Source of the DNA: Portulaca oleracea
Lineage: Eukaryota > Streptophyta > Magnoliopsida > Caryophyllales > Portulacaceae
Direction of reading: 5' to 3'
Length of the DNA stretch: 64,000 nucleotides
Assembly: GCA_029582165.1 (NCBI GenBank)
Contig: CM055875.1
Location: forward strand, 28,902,144 to 28,966,143
Of the stretch, positions 1-11,051 are shown piece after piece. Position 1 is the first letter of the stretch. Every line of letters begins with the position of its first letter. The position numbers and the translations under genes were made by a program. Under the pieces are notes generated by a model. That model was not told the DNA's origin. It ran no database searches and saw only the letters and a program-made list of their open reading frames with translations.

Positions 1-683
1 GTCATGATAACCGAATTAGTGTCTACTGCATGGTGTATAAAAATGAATGAAGTTTTGAATGACATGCAAGCTAGGATACAATCATGATAGTGGGGATACA
101 GGTTAGAAGCAATTGTAAGGTCAGTAATTGAGGTTGGAATAAGGATTGCAACTGGATGTTGAAATGACTCTGAGATGAGCCATGTTCCTTCTCATTTCTC
201 AATTGCCTGACTGTGGATGTTGGGAAATAGTCAATGAGGTTTGTCAAAGCAATGAATGACCAAGGACCATTCCACAAGTAGTGAACCACACTAATTGAGG
301 AACAACCTATGCACTGTAGTTGCCAATTAAGCTGGATTGATTTGATGGACCGCCGTCTGTTATCAGTATGCTACTGATAATGTTATTTTCTTGTGGCATT
401 TTAGCCTTGGACTTGCATATTCTCCATTGTTTGTCCTAAGAAACTCAATAGGGAAAGAGGTCTTTTTGCCTTGGCTTTTGACCAGGCAATGATTCACAAA
501 TAAATGCAATAGAAATTACTATGACCAATGGGGATTGAAGATCGATACCCATTAAGCAGGTTTGTTCCCCATAAAGTGGTACACTAAACCTCCACAAACT
601 GTTCTTTACAGGTAATTATCAAGCTCCCAACTTTGGACTTTTCGCCGCACTCATTGCATCCACTCTGTTGCCTACCTCCTGCA
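1..683. other. Upstream flank and probable 5' leader of gene 1
   Basis: No coding exon could be supported here. A pyrimidine-rich stretch ending in a possible splice acceptor (tctttacag, 603-611) lies just before the frame that leads into the ATG at 684. The open frame runs from about 588 with no earlier ATG. This suggests a 5'UTR intron ending near 611, with the first non-coding exon further upstream, possibly outside the window. Confidence 0.4.
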
Positions 684-3567
684 ATGGACTCAAGTCACCT
701 GGATCAAGAGGATGGAAGCTCACCTGAAACATTTTCTGATTCATCCGTCTCTCCAGATTCTCCTGATACAAGTGACATATTTGGCGACCCACTTGTTCAT
801 CCTCGAGTAGGTGATGAATATCAGGTGGAGATCCCTCCTATATTAAGTGAATCTGAGCTTCTTCATCTGATGATGAATCCAGCTGACCCTCAAGGCATTG
901 TTGAGTCTTCTCATTCATTTACGATGGGACTTTCTATACCAGTGATGTGGGTATGTAACCAGGTTAAAGATGAGATGATAGACTCTACAAATATGTCGCT
1001 GAGATCTGAAATCACAGCAATGAATTCAGAGAAGAAAGAACCCAATGGCAAAAGCAACTCCTGTAATCAGATGCCCGTCAGCAATATGTATAGCCTAGTT
1101 CCTGGTTTGTCGACCGACTCCTGGAGTGACTTTGAAGCCGACTGTTTCCTTCTTGGGTTGTACATGTTTGGGAAGAATCTTCTTCACATCAAGGGGTTCA
1201 TGGATGGCAAGGAAATGGGACAGATACTGTCTTTTTACTATGGTCGTTTTTACGGGTCTGCTGGATATCGTAGATGGTCAGAGTGTCGGAAGATGAGAAA
1301 TCGAAAATGTGTACTAGGAGAAAGGTTTTTTACTGGATATCGGCTGCAGGAGTTATTTTCTCGTCTGCACCCTCACCTTTCTGAGGAATGTAAAACCAAA
1401 CTGCTGGAGGTACATGACTACCTAACTCGCTTTTATGACATTTTTATGTTAGTGAATGTTTGTATGATTTGTTCGCAAGGCTTCAGACAGCCTGGGATGG
1501 GCAATATGTTCTGGGAATACAAGAAAAAAAGGGAGGGGCCCCAGAACACTCAAGACCTAACCCTATTGCAATCTGTTCTCTCATATGTACTGTGTTCATT
1601 GATTGATCTATCACTTTAGTGTACCTTTTATTTTGAAGACCTAGGTGTAAAACTAAACACTAACAGAAAGAAAAATCTTATTTTGCTCTGAGCTGTGATA
1701 CCAGGCAGCCAGGGCATTTGCAGAGGGGAGGACTTCACTGTATGAACATGTGTCCACACTCAAGGACCTGGTTGGCGTCAAAGCTTTGGTGGAAGCTGCA
1801 GCAATCGGGAAGGGGAAGGAGGATCTTACAACCCTATTTTTGGACAGCTCAAGAAACAGTCAGATGTTGTCTAGTCGCCCAGAAATACCCTCTGGCAAGG
1901 CCTGCTCTTCTTTGACCTGTGCTGAGATAGTCCAGTATTTGACAGGAGACTTCCGGCTCAGCAAAGCTCGGTCAAATGATCTCTTTTGGGAAGCAGTTTG
2001 GCCCCGCTTGTTAGCAAGAGGATGGCACTCGGAACAGCCAAGGGGGGATGGTTATGCGAGCTCCAAGAATTCTTTGGTTTTCCTCATGCCAGGGATTAAG
2101 AAGTTTTCTAGGAGGAAGCTCGCCAAAGGGGAACACTACTTTGATTCGGTTAGTGATGTTTTGGCAAAAGTGACCAGTGAGCCTGAACTTCTCGAGCTTG
2201 AGGCCGAAGAGACTAGACCAAACAGTTCTAAACGAGAAAATGGGTGGGCTGTTGAAGTAAAATCAAATGACGATGATGGTGACGATGATGATGATGAAGA
2301 CTCTTCTGATAATGAGCGCCATTGTTACCTCAAGCCTCGTGTTTCTGCTGGGCTATCGAATCTTATGAAGTTTACCGTTGTAGACACCAGCTTGGTTAGC
2401 GAAGATAATCCATATAGGGTGAGAGAGCTGAGGAGTTTGCCCTTTGAAGCTAAAAGGCAGCCCACCTTGCCGAGCTTTCTGACGAAAAATGAAACAAATT
2501 TGGAGGGCAAAGCTGAGATTCTTCCAAACGGTATTCACAATTCAACCTTTTCTGCTGCTCATATTGGTGGAAGTCATGGAACACAAGGCAATGGCTTGGA
2601 TTTTCCAAAAGTGCCTGTTGACGCTGGTCTACCCACTGACCATAAATCAAGAGCCATAAAACACCAGTTCAGCCGTCATGTAAAACCCGGGCTGTCAAAT
2701 TGCAGCTCAGGCCAAGTAGTGAAAAGACGGAGGTTAGTTTCTGGAGGTGAGACAGAGGTGACTTATGTCTTGAGCTTACCAGCCGGCAGGAATGCTACTT
2801 TTCGAGGTATGAGTAAGAATATGAATGCTGCTCTTCCAAAAATGGGCCCTAGTAATGCCAACAATAAGAATATGAATGCCACTTTTCCAAAAATGGGCCC
2901 TAGTGATGCCAACACATCACAGACCGACTCTTTCGTTGCAGACCCTCTAAGTGAGAAGGTTGTTGAGAAATGTTCAGTGAGGAATCCAGTTGAGTCTCAC
3001 TCTCATGTAAAAGAAAGCAAGTCTGAAGCTCCTACGCCAACAGCCACAGGTATTGACCTGAACTTGCCTCAGGTTCCAGCTGAAGTGGCTGAGAATGATG
3101 GAAAAGTGAAGGTGAAACGACATAGTTCTGATGCGGAGAAACCCATGGTAGTAAATGTGGAAGAAGAGGAAAGTAGCACGCACCCACATTCTGATGCTGC
3201 TGCGTCTCACGTGAAGAAAGAAGAAGCGAGTTGTAGTGCAGCAGCACCTGCACCTGCAACCAAGGATGGAGAGCAGCAGCCGAGAAGGCAAAGCACTAGG
3301 AGCCGTCCACTGACAACCAAGGCCCTTGAGGCTCTTGAAATAGGGTTCCTACACCCGATAAGGCACAGCCGAAAGAGGTCTCCATCTGCCAACAGTCAAG
3401 ACTCAAAGCCAAAACGTGTCCGTCAACCACGCAGTAATAAGAGCACCATGTCATCCAGTCTTGATGGCAGCAAGGATGCACCAGGACATCCCCAACATAT
3501 TGAAGAATCAGCTTGCAAACTACTAGTGTTTGCAAAACCAGCTTCGTGTACTTCAGAAGCGCCTTGA
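684..3567 (+). CDS. SANT-domain nuclear protein (plant arginine-glutamic acid dipeptide repeat-like family)
   Basis: Two exons, 684-1409 and 1705-3567, joined in phase 0 by a GT-AG intron; predicted 862 residues. The ATG at 684 is the first Met of the open frame. The N-terminal block containing HPRVGDEYQVEIPPI (about residues 36-55) is typical of the family. A SANT/Myb-like fold follows at about 143-205 (WSDFEADCFLLGLYMFGKN, then YYGRFYGSAGYRRW). In exon 2 a conserved block KNSLVFLMPGIKKFSRRKL lies near 365-385, then a run of Asp/Glu (about 430-445), an EAR-type motif DLNLPQVP near 692, and a basic C-terminal block STRSRPLTTKALEALE near 770-788. The domains suggest a nuclear chromatin or transcription co-regulator; the EAR motif implies recruitment of a TOPLESS-type corepressor, which is inference. 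Arabidopsis At2g47820-like proteins are the closest family I recognise. The extreme C-terminus could differ if a further intron exists. Confidence 0.88.
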
Positions 3568-5990
3568 AAAGGATACTCTTGAGTTAACCTCTCTACCCCA
3601 AGTGTGTGTTTGTGAATACCAGGCACCAGACATTTGCGATACCCCCTCCAAAAAACACGCGTTTAGGAAAGTGGGGGAGGGGGTGCTAGGTCTGTTGGAA
3701 AATAAGTCTCACTTCGGGTCTCATCCCGTGACCAAGGCTGAGGCAGCACACTTGCTCATACTGTATATACAGAACAATACATAGCACCACAGAAAGGTTT
3801 TAGGTTGAGATTGGAGGATGCAAGCAGTCAGTTCTCAGTTGGGAACGAAGCTGCAAATTTCAACACCAAAAATTGGAGCTGTGTATTCAAATACGAGTAT
3901 AAGGATGGAGACAAGCTGTTATCAGCAACTCAAATTTATGCTTTTTTTTCTAAAAAATAGGAGTGTATTCATTTAATAGAGGGTTTGTATTTGTTCTTTT
4001 GATAATAATGGTTACGTTCCCTTTACATTATTGCTAATTGATGGAGCTTTTTTTTTTCTCCCCAGAAAATGGAGCCGTGTTTTGAATTAATCAAAGATGA
4101 TTATTGCATTTCTTACTGCACTGTCTGCTGTGCATGTCGGGCAATTAGACTTGGTAAAACGAATCCGAGACCCGAAACTTGAACTGAGAAAACCAAAGTT
4201 GAATCCAAAGAGACACTTGGATGGATGATCTGATCTTTGACTTAATTTGAAGAAAACCTGGCCCCGAAACAAAATCAAACCGCAACTTTTAAAATGACCT
4301 GATTAAGAATCACACTTAAATGAACCTAAATCGAATTAGAACCCATCCTAAAAGAACATCACTCAAACCAACCCGAATAAGACCCACCCGTAAACCCAGA
4401 TCAGAACCTGACCCAATGCCAACCTGAACTGAACTGATTTACCCGTTTGCCAGGTCTACAGGCAATCAATAGGATACCACTTGATCTAGAGATATAAGCG
4501 CAAACTCAGCTTAATTACTACCTCAGGTTCTTTTTTATCTGAAATTTTAACTCACTTTTTCCATTTCATATATATTTTCTATTATTTTGCAATTCCAATA
4601 ATATATTAATTAATTATTTTTCTTATTTTACTATCAATATTCATTAAATCAACTCTAAATTTTAATTTTATTATATTAATTTTCTTAGTAATTACCATAT
4701 AATTTTTTATGATAACGATTTTCCACTCCTCCACTAAAAGATAGATATATAAAAAGAAACGGAGAAAGCAAAACATGTAAAATAGATAAATAGGGTGTAC
4801 TTTATCAAACAACCCAATGATACTAGTTTGGTGAGCAGTAAGAAATGGCAGTCTCACACTCGAAGATTCCTTCATATCAAAGATTATCTTGTTTAAAAAT
4901 TAGCGGATATAATAATGAATTATGCAAGAAATTTACTTATAATTTGATCCTCTATTGAAACATACTTTTCATAATGTTAATCTCTATTTTCAACAATTAA
5001 TAAATGGGTGCTTACGTTTTTGCTCAGGTGGAGGTGCAGCAAGACAAGATAAGATACTGATTTGTATGGTATGGCCCAAAAATGGAAAGATTAGGAAATT
5101 ACTTGAATTGTGGGCAATTCTAAAACAGAAGTATGATTTCTCAAGCTGAGCAAGGCAAAGGCCAGGAACTCAACAATCATAGTAGGTGCCCAACTGCCCA
5201 TGTGGTATTCCCTTGCCCATTTTTACTTGCTGTCTTTCACATAATTTGTGGCTTTATGATGAACAAAATATTTAACAACTTGGCATTAAGGCCATGCTTT
5301 TTGGGGTATTTATTGTAGTCATGTGTAGGTGACTATTACAGTTAACAACATGTAAATGCAGATTAGAGAGAGAAGCTCTGCCTTCTCTCTAAATTTCTTA
5401 GCTGGGTTTCTTCTCTCACAAAACTCGTAGTGCAGTTCTTTTTTCCTGGTTTAAGGTTTGCTCATCTGTCTGCTGGTAGGTTAGTCATTAATAGTGGTGG
5501 CAAGTCTGGGTTGGCGCCCGGGTGTTGTGTGGCTTAGTGTGGCATATGCATTAGTAGCTCATAGTCGAGTTAGCAACGGTTCAGTTCAACAGAAGTTGTA
5601 GTTTTAAAGCTGGCGAGCTTGGTGATCTTGGTGTGGATGTGATTGGGGGTCTTGAAGTGTCTTCGCCGTTGGTCCAAAGTCTGGGTGGGGAACTTGAGCA
5701 CTGTTAAGGGGGTTCTTCTTGTCAAATTCATTGGAAGCCTTTGGGCTTCAATTTGTTGGGTCGTTTGTCTTGCTAAGTGGAGTAGAGAGGAGAACAGGAT
5801 TGTGTGGGGTAGGCCGGGTGGGCTCAGTGTCCGAGGGAAATCTTCTGGCGTGTTCCATAAGTTGGGTTGAAGGGGGAGTTTAGTGGACGGTTGTTGCAAT
5901 CTCTTATTGGGTGGCCTGCATTTATGGTCTGCGAGATTTGACGGCTAGAAGAATAGAGTGTAAAGAAGGCAGGCAGTTGTGATGTGATCG
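3568..5990. other. Intergenic: gene 1 3' flank, degenerate repeats, possible LINE leader
   Basis: 3568-4080 holds the likely 3'UTR and 3' flank of gene 1. 4090-4460 is a degenerate, ACCCGAACC-like low-complexity repeat common in plant intergenic DNA. 4500-4950 is very AT-rich. From about 5340 the base composition changes to G-rich (for example 5480-5990) with no stops long enough to call a gene; this may be the 5' untranslated part of the LINE that follows. No RNA gene or intact ORF is seen. Confidence 0.45.
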
Positions 5991-6072
5991 GGAAATTAAG
6001 GCGAGTAGTTGGGCGAGTTAAATAGGAAACTCTTCAGGTTCACTTCAAAGGGATAGAAGGACAAGTATACCC

Positions 6073-8827
6073 ATGTATATTCCACCGTTTAGAAGGGGAG
6101 CAAGAGGGAACTGGCAGACAAAGGGTACTCTTGGGTTTGGCTATAAAAGGAAGGGTGGGGAAAAGGGGTTTGCATCACATTACCATTTTCAAAAAAGAGG
6201 GAGACAGTGGGAAGCTCAAAGATTTCGTCCTTCTATTGTTAAGAATTTTAGAGGGAGTATGGAAAAGGAGCCAGGGAGGAGTGGTAATATAAGTTTTCCT
6301 TCAGGGCCAAGAATGGGGGCCGTGTTGATCTAAGTCCTCCACCGTTGGGTGTGGAAGTGAGGTTGGATAATTCCTTTGTTGGATTCATCACTGACGAGAA
6401 GGACTGGGATGAAGGAGCCTTACAACGCCTGGTTGATGCTAACTGGGTGATGCGAAGTTCTGTGAGTGTCAAAAAGGTTGGAGAAAAGATGTTCTCCTTT
6501 TGGTTTATGCACCCGGAAGATTGTTTTGATATGATGGCGCAATATACTGTCAACTTTAATGGCTCCTTGATGGTAATGCAGAAGATTACGGCTGAAATGA
6601 AGCCGGAAGATGTTCGGTTCTGATCAGTGTGCTTGTGTGTGCAAATGGAAGGGTTACCGTTCCGACAGAGATGGGCGAGTACCGCGCTCAAACTGACAAG
6701 ACCGTTGGGGGAAGTTCTTGATGTTGATATTCATGGGGTGGCTGACTTCTCGATGAACAATGTTCGTGTTTTAGTTCGGATGGAGCTGTCGAAACCGCTG
6801 GTGGCAAGAGCTTATGCGAGGGACGATCATGGGAACACTCATTGGGTGACCTTCAGGTATGAGAATGTCTTTATTTTCTTTAAGAAGTGTGGACGTATTG
6901 GTCATCATGCTTTTGAGTGTTGCTTACCGGAGGTGGTCGCTAAGGAGGAGGTTAGGAGTCAAATTCAAGAAGCAGTGAGGTTAGGTCATTCTATTATCCA
7001 TGGGGATGGGGCGTTTTACATTGGGAAAATTAGGGCTTTTCCAATTAAGGGGAGTTACCTGACTACCCGTTTAAAGTTGGGGCAACGCCAGCACCCTCTT
7101 TCGACCGAACTCGAGTTACACTATCCCGAGTTTTTTGAGGTGGAGGAAGCAGGGGTGAATGGGTTTGGGCCAGTTATTAATGTTTCTTCCGAAGAAAGGG
7201 GGAGTCTAGTAATGCAAGAAGAAGACGAGGGGGGTCATGTGAAAACCTAGGGGACGGGAAGATGAGAAGGGGTAGGCTGGTTAGACAGAGAGGATGTGGA
7301 GGCTCAGGAGGGGGAATGAGTAGTTAGGATGAAATCCAAAGGGAGGGAGATTTGGGAGAGTTAATGGAAGTTGACGGGGAGGGGAGAATTGATGGGACCA
7401 ATGTGAGTGGGAGTGAAACTGAACAAATGGAGACACAAGAGGCAGAAGAGGGGGAGGAAAATGAGGTGGATGAGACTAAAGGTGAGGATGAGGAGGGGGA
7501 GGAAAATGATGATGATGGCAGTCAGTCAGGAGATGGGGATGATGATGGAGGTTTTGGTGCGGTTGATGGTGGGAGTAATGAGGGAGCGGCGAGTGACGGA
7601 GGTAGTGCATTTGGGGATGGGGGAGCAGACGATGGGAGGGAAGGATCTGGAGCGCAGGAAAATGGAGATGTCTCATCACGTTTGCCTGCAAGTCCTAGGT
7701 CGGGTACTCCTTTGAGAGAAGTCTTACTTAACGTCTGCATGGGAGAAGCTCAGTTTGGCATGCAACCACGTACTGAATTTGGGAGCAGCAATTATATGGA
7801 TCATGAGGGGGGCCTAGTGGATCATTTCTTGGTGGGACTTTCCAAAGGTCCTTTTTCTTCAACTGGACCACCAGAAGACCAAAGAGGTATAATTCGGGAA
7901 GCTATTCGTCGATTGAATTCGGTGGGGCCAACATTAGGTTTGGATCCATGTAACCCCGTTGAGGGTAATTCAGTAATTTCATTTGATAATTTGGATGGTC
8001 GATTTCCCCATTTCTTTTCTGCTTCTTTTCCGCTTGGGGAAGGGTCAGTGGTTTTAGAGTGGGCTGAGGAAACTGTGGGGGTGTTGTGTTGGCTTCGGGG
8101 GAAAGGGTGTTACCTCACCTATTGGGGCATGTCTTTGCTAATCCGCTATTGCCGTTAAATCAATTAGGGGGCCGGGAGCAAGTTTTGTTTGAAGGGGGGA
8201 GTCTAGTAGCCAATCCGTTGATCTACAAGGAGGTGGTGAGGTGCTTTGGGAACCGTCTTTAGACTTTGCTTCAAATCTCTATCAAGGTTTGGATTCCGAC
8301 CAAGAGGGGAGGTTCTGGGTTCAATATACCCCCAATAACTCAGTTTCAGAGGATACCCTAAGTATGGGAGGAGGATATGGTCATAAGCCAGTGGAGAATA
8401 ATTTTTCTTGGCCGCATATATACGACCTCAAAGGTCAGAAGGAGGAGGAAAACAAGGAGGGGGAAGAGGAAACCTTTGTCGGTATCAATAGAGCGATTAC
8501 CTTTCAGACCTCTGTTCCCACAAAATCAGATTCTTTGGATTCTACTTTGGGCAGGGGGAGGTTCTTTCCAAAAAGCGGCAGAGACAGGCACGAAGTGAGG
8601 AGATGGGTGGAGAAGATGAAGGAGATGAAGCTTCTTCGGTCTTTGCTGAGGAAATTTGGACGGCTAGAATCAAGAGGCAGCGAAGGGATCAGATGGTGAT
8701 GATTCTTCAAAAAGAGTTTGAAGCCTATTTAAAAATGGAGGACCAGAAGCGGGGTGATGATTGGTTTTTTCTTCTAGCTGATAGGGTGTCGGAGGCATCC
8801 CAGAAATTGCCTCCTCAATCGCTATGA
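6073..8827 (+). pseudogene. LINE ORF1 (DUF4283/zinc knuckle) remnant
   Basis: Coding sequence spread over several frames: 6073-6333, 6345-6623, 6627-7250, 7352-8158, 8241-8699 and 8603-8827. The 6345-6623 piece (VGFITDEKDWDEGALQRLV) and the 6627-7250 piece (LTRPLGEVLDVDIHGVADF) match the DUF4283 nucleic-acid-binding region of plant LINE ORF1 proteins. A knuckle remnant CGRIGHHAFEC near 6885-6920 keeps the GHxxxxC part but lacks the first Cys. The 7352-7670 section is extremely Asp/Glu/Gly-rich. The protein would bind element RNA in a ribonucleoprotein; this copy cannot make it. The last frame ends in a TGA overlapping the ORF2 ATG. Confidence 0.8.
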
Positions 8828-10687
8828 TTGTTGCAGCCTGGTATTGCAGAGGTTTAGGACAGGCGGACCTCTCTGCAATTTCGTATGTCCGTTGGGTGGC
8901 TAGTCTTTTGAAGCTTGATGTAATATGTTTTTTTGAGTCTAAACAGTCTGTGGATGAAGCTAGTGCTTCTGTTAAGAAGATGGGGCTTCCTTATGTAACA
9001 GGGGTGGATGCAGTAGGAAGAGCGGGGGGTATTATTTTGGGGTGGAAGCATGATTTTCTTTTTTCGTTAGTTAGTTGTGATACCAACTTTGTAATCCTTA
9101 AAACTAGTGGTATGAACCTTGCTTTGTGGTATATTGTTTTTGTGTATGGATGCCCCTATCAACAAGGGAGGCAGGAAGTGTGGGAAAGGCTTACTAAGGC
9201 CATTGTCGATTTACAGGGGCCATATGTGATAATGAGGGATTTTAATCAGGTCGAAGACTTATCCCAAAAAACAGGGGGGTCCTCGATTATTAGAGGGGAT
9301 ACACAATTTTGGCATTGGAAGGATAATATTGACTTACATGATGTTCCTTTTATTGGGGTAACATACACTTGGACTAACAACCGAGCTGGGGAAGATAGAA
9401 TCTGGGAAAGACTAGACAGGGTATATGCCCCAGTGTGTTGGATGGAGAATTTCCCAGGCTCTTTTGTGCATAACTTCCCAATTGTGTTTTCCAATCATTC
9501 GTTGATTGCTCTCCACACTAAACCAGCTGTAACACTGAGAAGGAATACCTTTAGGCTCGACCCCTGGATTACTAAGATGTAGAGTTTTGTGGAAGGGTTA
9601 CAGGTTCTGTTGCAGTCTCTCCCACATCAGGGGTGCGCCTCTTATAAATGTGTGAAATGGTTGAGCCTGACTCGACAGATGGGAAGGAAACTTCTGTTTG
9701 ATCTCAAATAGGAGAAATGTAAACCAACAGCTGATGCCATGAACGAGTTGCACGAGCTTCAAGAGTGCTTGGTAAAGTTTGGCATGAGTGATTCTGCGTT
9801 TGCTCATGCAGTTCAGCAAGGGAAGCAGGTGGAAGATATGATTAAAGCGGTCCATGAGTTTTGGGCAATATAAAATGAGAAAAGCCTACAACACTATCAA
9901 TTATTGCAACTGAGAAGTGGGCTGATCTCTTTTATGTGGCATATTCAAAGTTGTTCAGGCCCAAAGTGTTTTTACCGTCAGTCCGTGCGAGGGCTATGGA
10001 CTATGTTGTTGGGTCTATTCAAAAGGCCCTGACCGAGGATGAAAAGGGTTTGCTGATGAAACCTTTCTCGAGAAGGGAGGTTGAGAAGGTCATTAAGCAA
10101 CTTCAGCCAGGTAAAAGCCCGGGACCTGATGGAATTCCCTCGGAATTCTTTAAAAATTGCTGGGAACTAGTGGGGGATCGGGTGGTGGAAATAGTGTTGG
10201 AAGCGGTTAATGAGGGGAAATTTGTTGAAGAGATAAACAATACCAACATTTTCCTTCTGAAGAAGAAGCCGGAAGCGCAAGCGGTTAACGACTTTCTTCC
10301 GATTAGTCTTTGCGATGTCATTTATAGAATCATAGCTAAGTGCTTGGTGGAAAGACTAAGGGGGATAATGGGGTCTTTGGTATCGGATGCTCAGTCTGCA
10401 TTTGTTCCTAGTAGAATGAAGGAGGATAATGTCCTGGTGGTTCATGAAGTCATACATTTCTTGGCAAATAAGAGGTCTGGGAAATAGTTTGCGGCTTTGA
10501 AGGTTGATATGAGTAAAGCATACGATAGGATCTAGTGGGACTTCCTGGAAGCAGTCTTGAAGAAAATGAATTTTCCTGCACAGTGGATTCGTCTACTTAT
10601 GAGGTGCGTCTCTTCGGTTTGATATTCTATCTTAGTGAATGGTGTTGCCTCGAAGCAAATTATTCCAACGGCAGGGTTACGACAAGC
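8824..10687 (+). pseudogene. LINE ORF2 (endonuclease plus partial reverse transcriptase)
   Basis: The ATG at 8824 opens the endonuclease with WYCRGLG (family consensus WNCRGLG). FFESKQ stands where a metal-binding Glu is expected, followed by MRDFNQV (usually GDFNEV), TYTWTNNRAGEDRIWERLDR, and SNHS where SDH is usual; the last change loses a catalytic Asp. The frame closes at 9582 and resumes in another frame at 9936-10487 with RT motifs: PGKSPGPDGIPSEFF, SLCDVIYRIIAKCLVERLR and SAFVPSR. After a stop near 10487 the frame continues as VDMSKAYDRI (RT Asp motif A), then a second stop, and ends at GLRQ. The YxDD motif, thumb and C-terminal domains are missing. Confidence 0.85.
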
Positions 10688-11041
10688 TAAGACACGCCCG
10701 TGTCAACTGTACAGTACCCAAAATCTTCTTTGACTTAAATAACCAAGAGAGTCAAGCTAAGATACGCCCGTGTCAACTGTACAGTACCCAAAATCTTGTC
10801 CTTCCATGCTTGTCACTCTCGTGTCAGACCATGACATGCCCATGACAATGCACACAATCCGGCCAACTTTGAAGTTTGTCACTCCCGTGGCAAACCATGA
10901 CACTCTCGTGAAAGGTACTCTGCATCCAAATTTAGGCGTTCTGAACAATAAGTCATCTAATGACTTTCTTTGATCCTTTTAGTTTGTTCTATACGCTTAT
11001 ATTTAATTTTTCATGAATGTTAAGTTAACAAAACACACATA
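10683..11041 (+). repeat. 70-bp tandem duplication and CACG/CGTG motif cluster
   Basis: The sequence beginning at 10683 repeats at 10753 (period 70): both carry caagctaaga.acgcccgtg and the following stretch through cccaaaatctt. Downstream to about 10915 lie more imperfect inverted motifs built on CACGnnCGTG and CCATGACA. The block replaces the missing 3' part of the LINE. It resembles LTR-type repeat DNA, but no LTR ends were found. 10920-11041 is unremarkable AT-rich DNA. Confidence 0.6.
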
Positions 11042-11051
11042 CACTTATATC

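Larger units (their letters stand above)
6050..10687 (+). mobile_element. Degenerate L1-type LINE, 3' half missing
   Basis: A non-LTR retrotransposon in sense orientation, recognised by an ORF1 with a DUF4283-like domain and zinc-knuckle remnant, an APE-type endonuclease, and the first part of a reverse transcriptase. Several frameshifts and in-frame stops show it is dead. The 5' limit is uncertain (the leader may start near 5350). The 3' limit is abrupt: the reading frame is lost inside the conserved GLRQ motif of the RT at about 10687, and the rest of the RT, any RNase H, and the poly(A) tail are absent. LINEs normally lose their 5' end, so this is a deletion or rearrangement breakpoint, not ordinary truncated insertion. 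Confidence 0.9.

Noticed and set aside
71..289. Small open frame on the - strand upstream of gene 1
   Set aside because: No recognisable domain, no splice or promoter context, and length expected by chance.
2325..3626. Several - strand open frames opposite gene 1 exon 2
   Set aside because: Shadow frames of the + strand coding exon; no family similarity.
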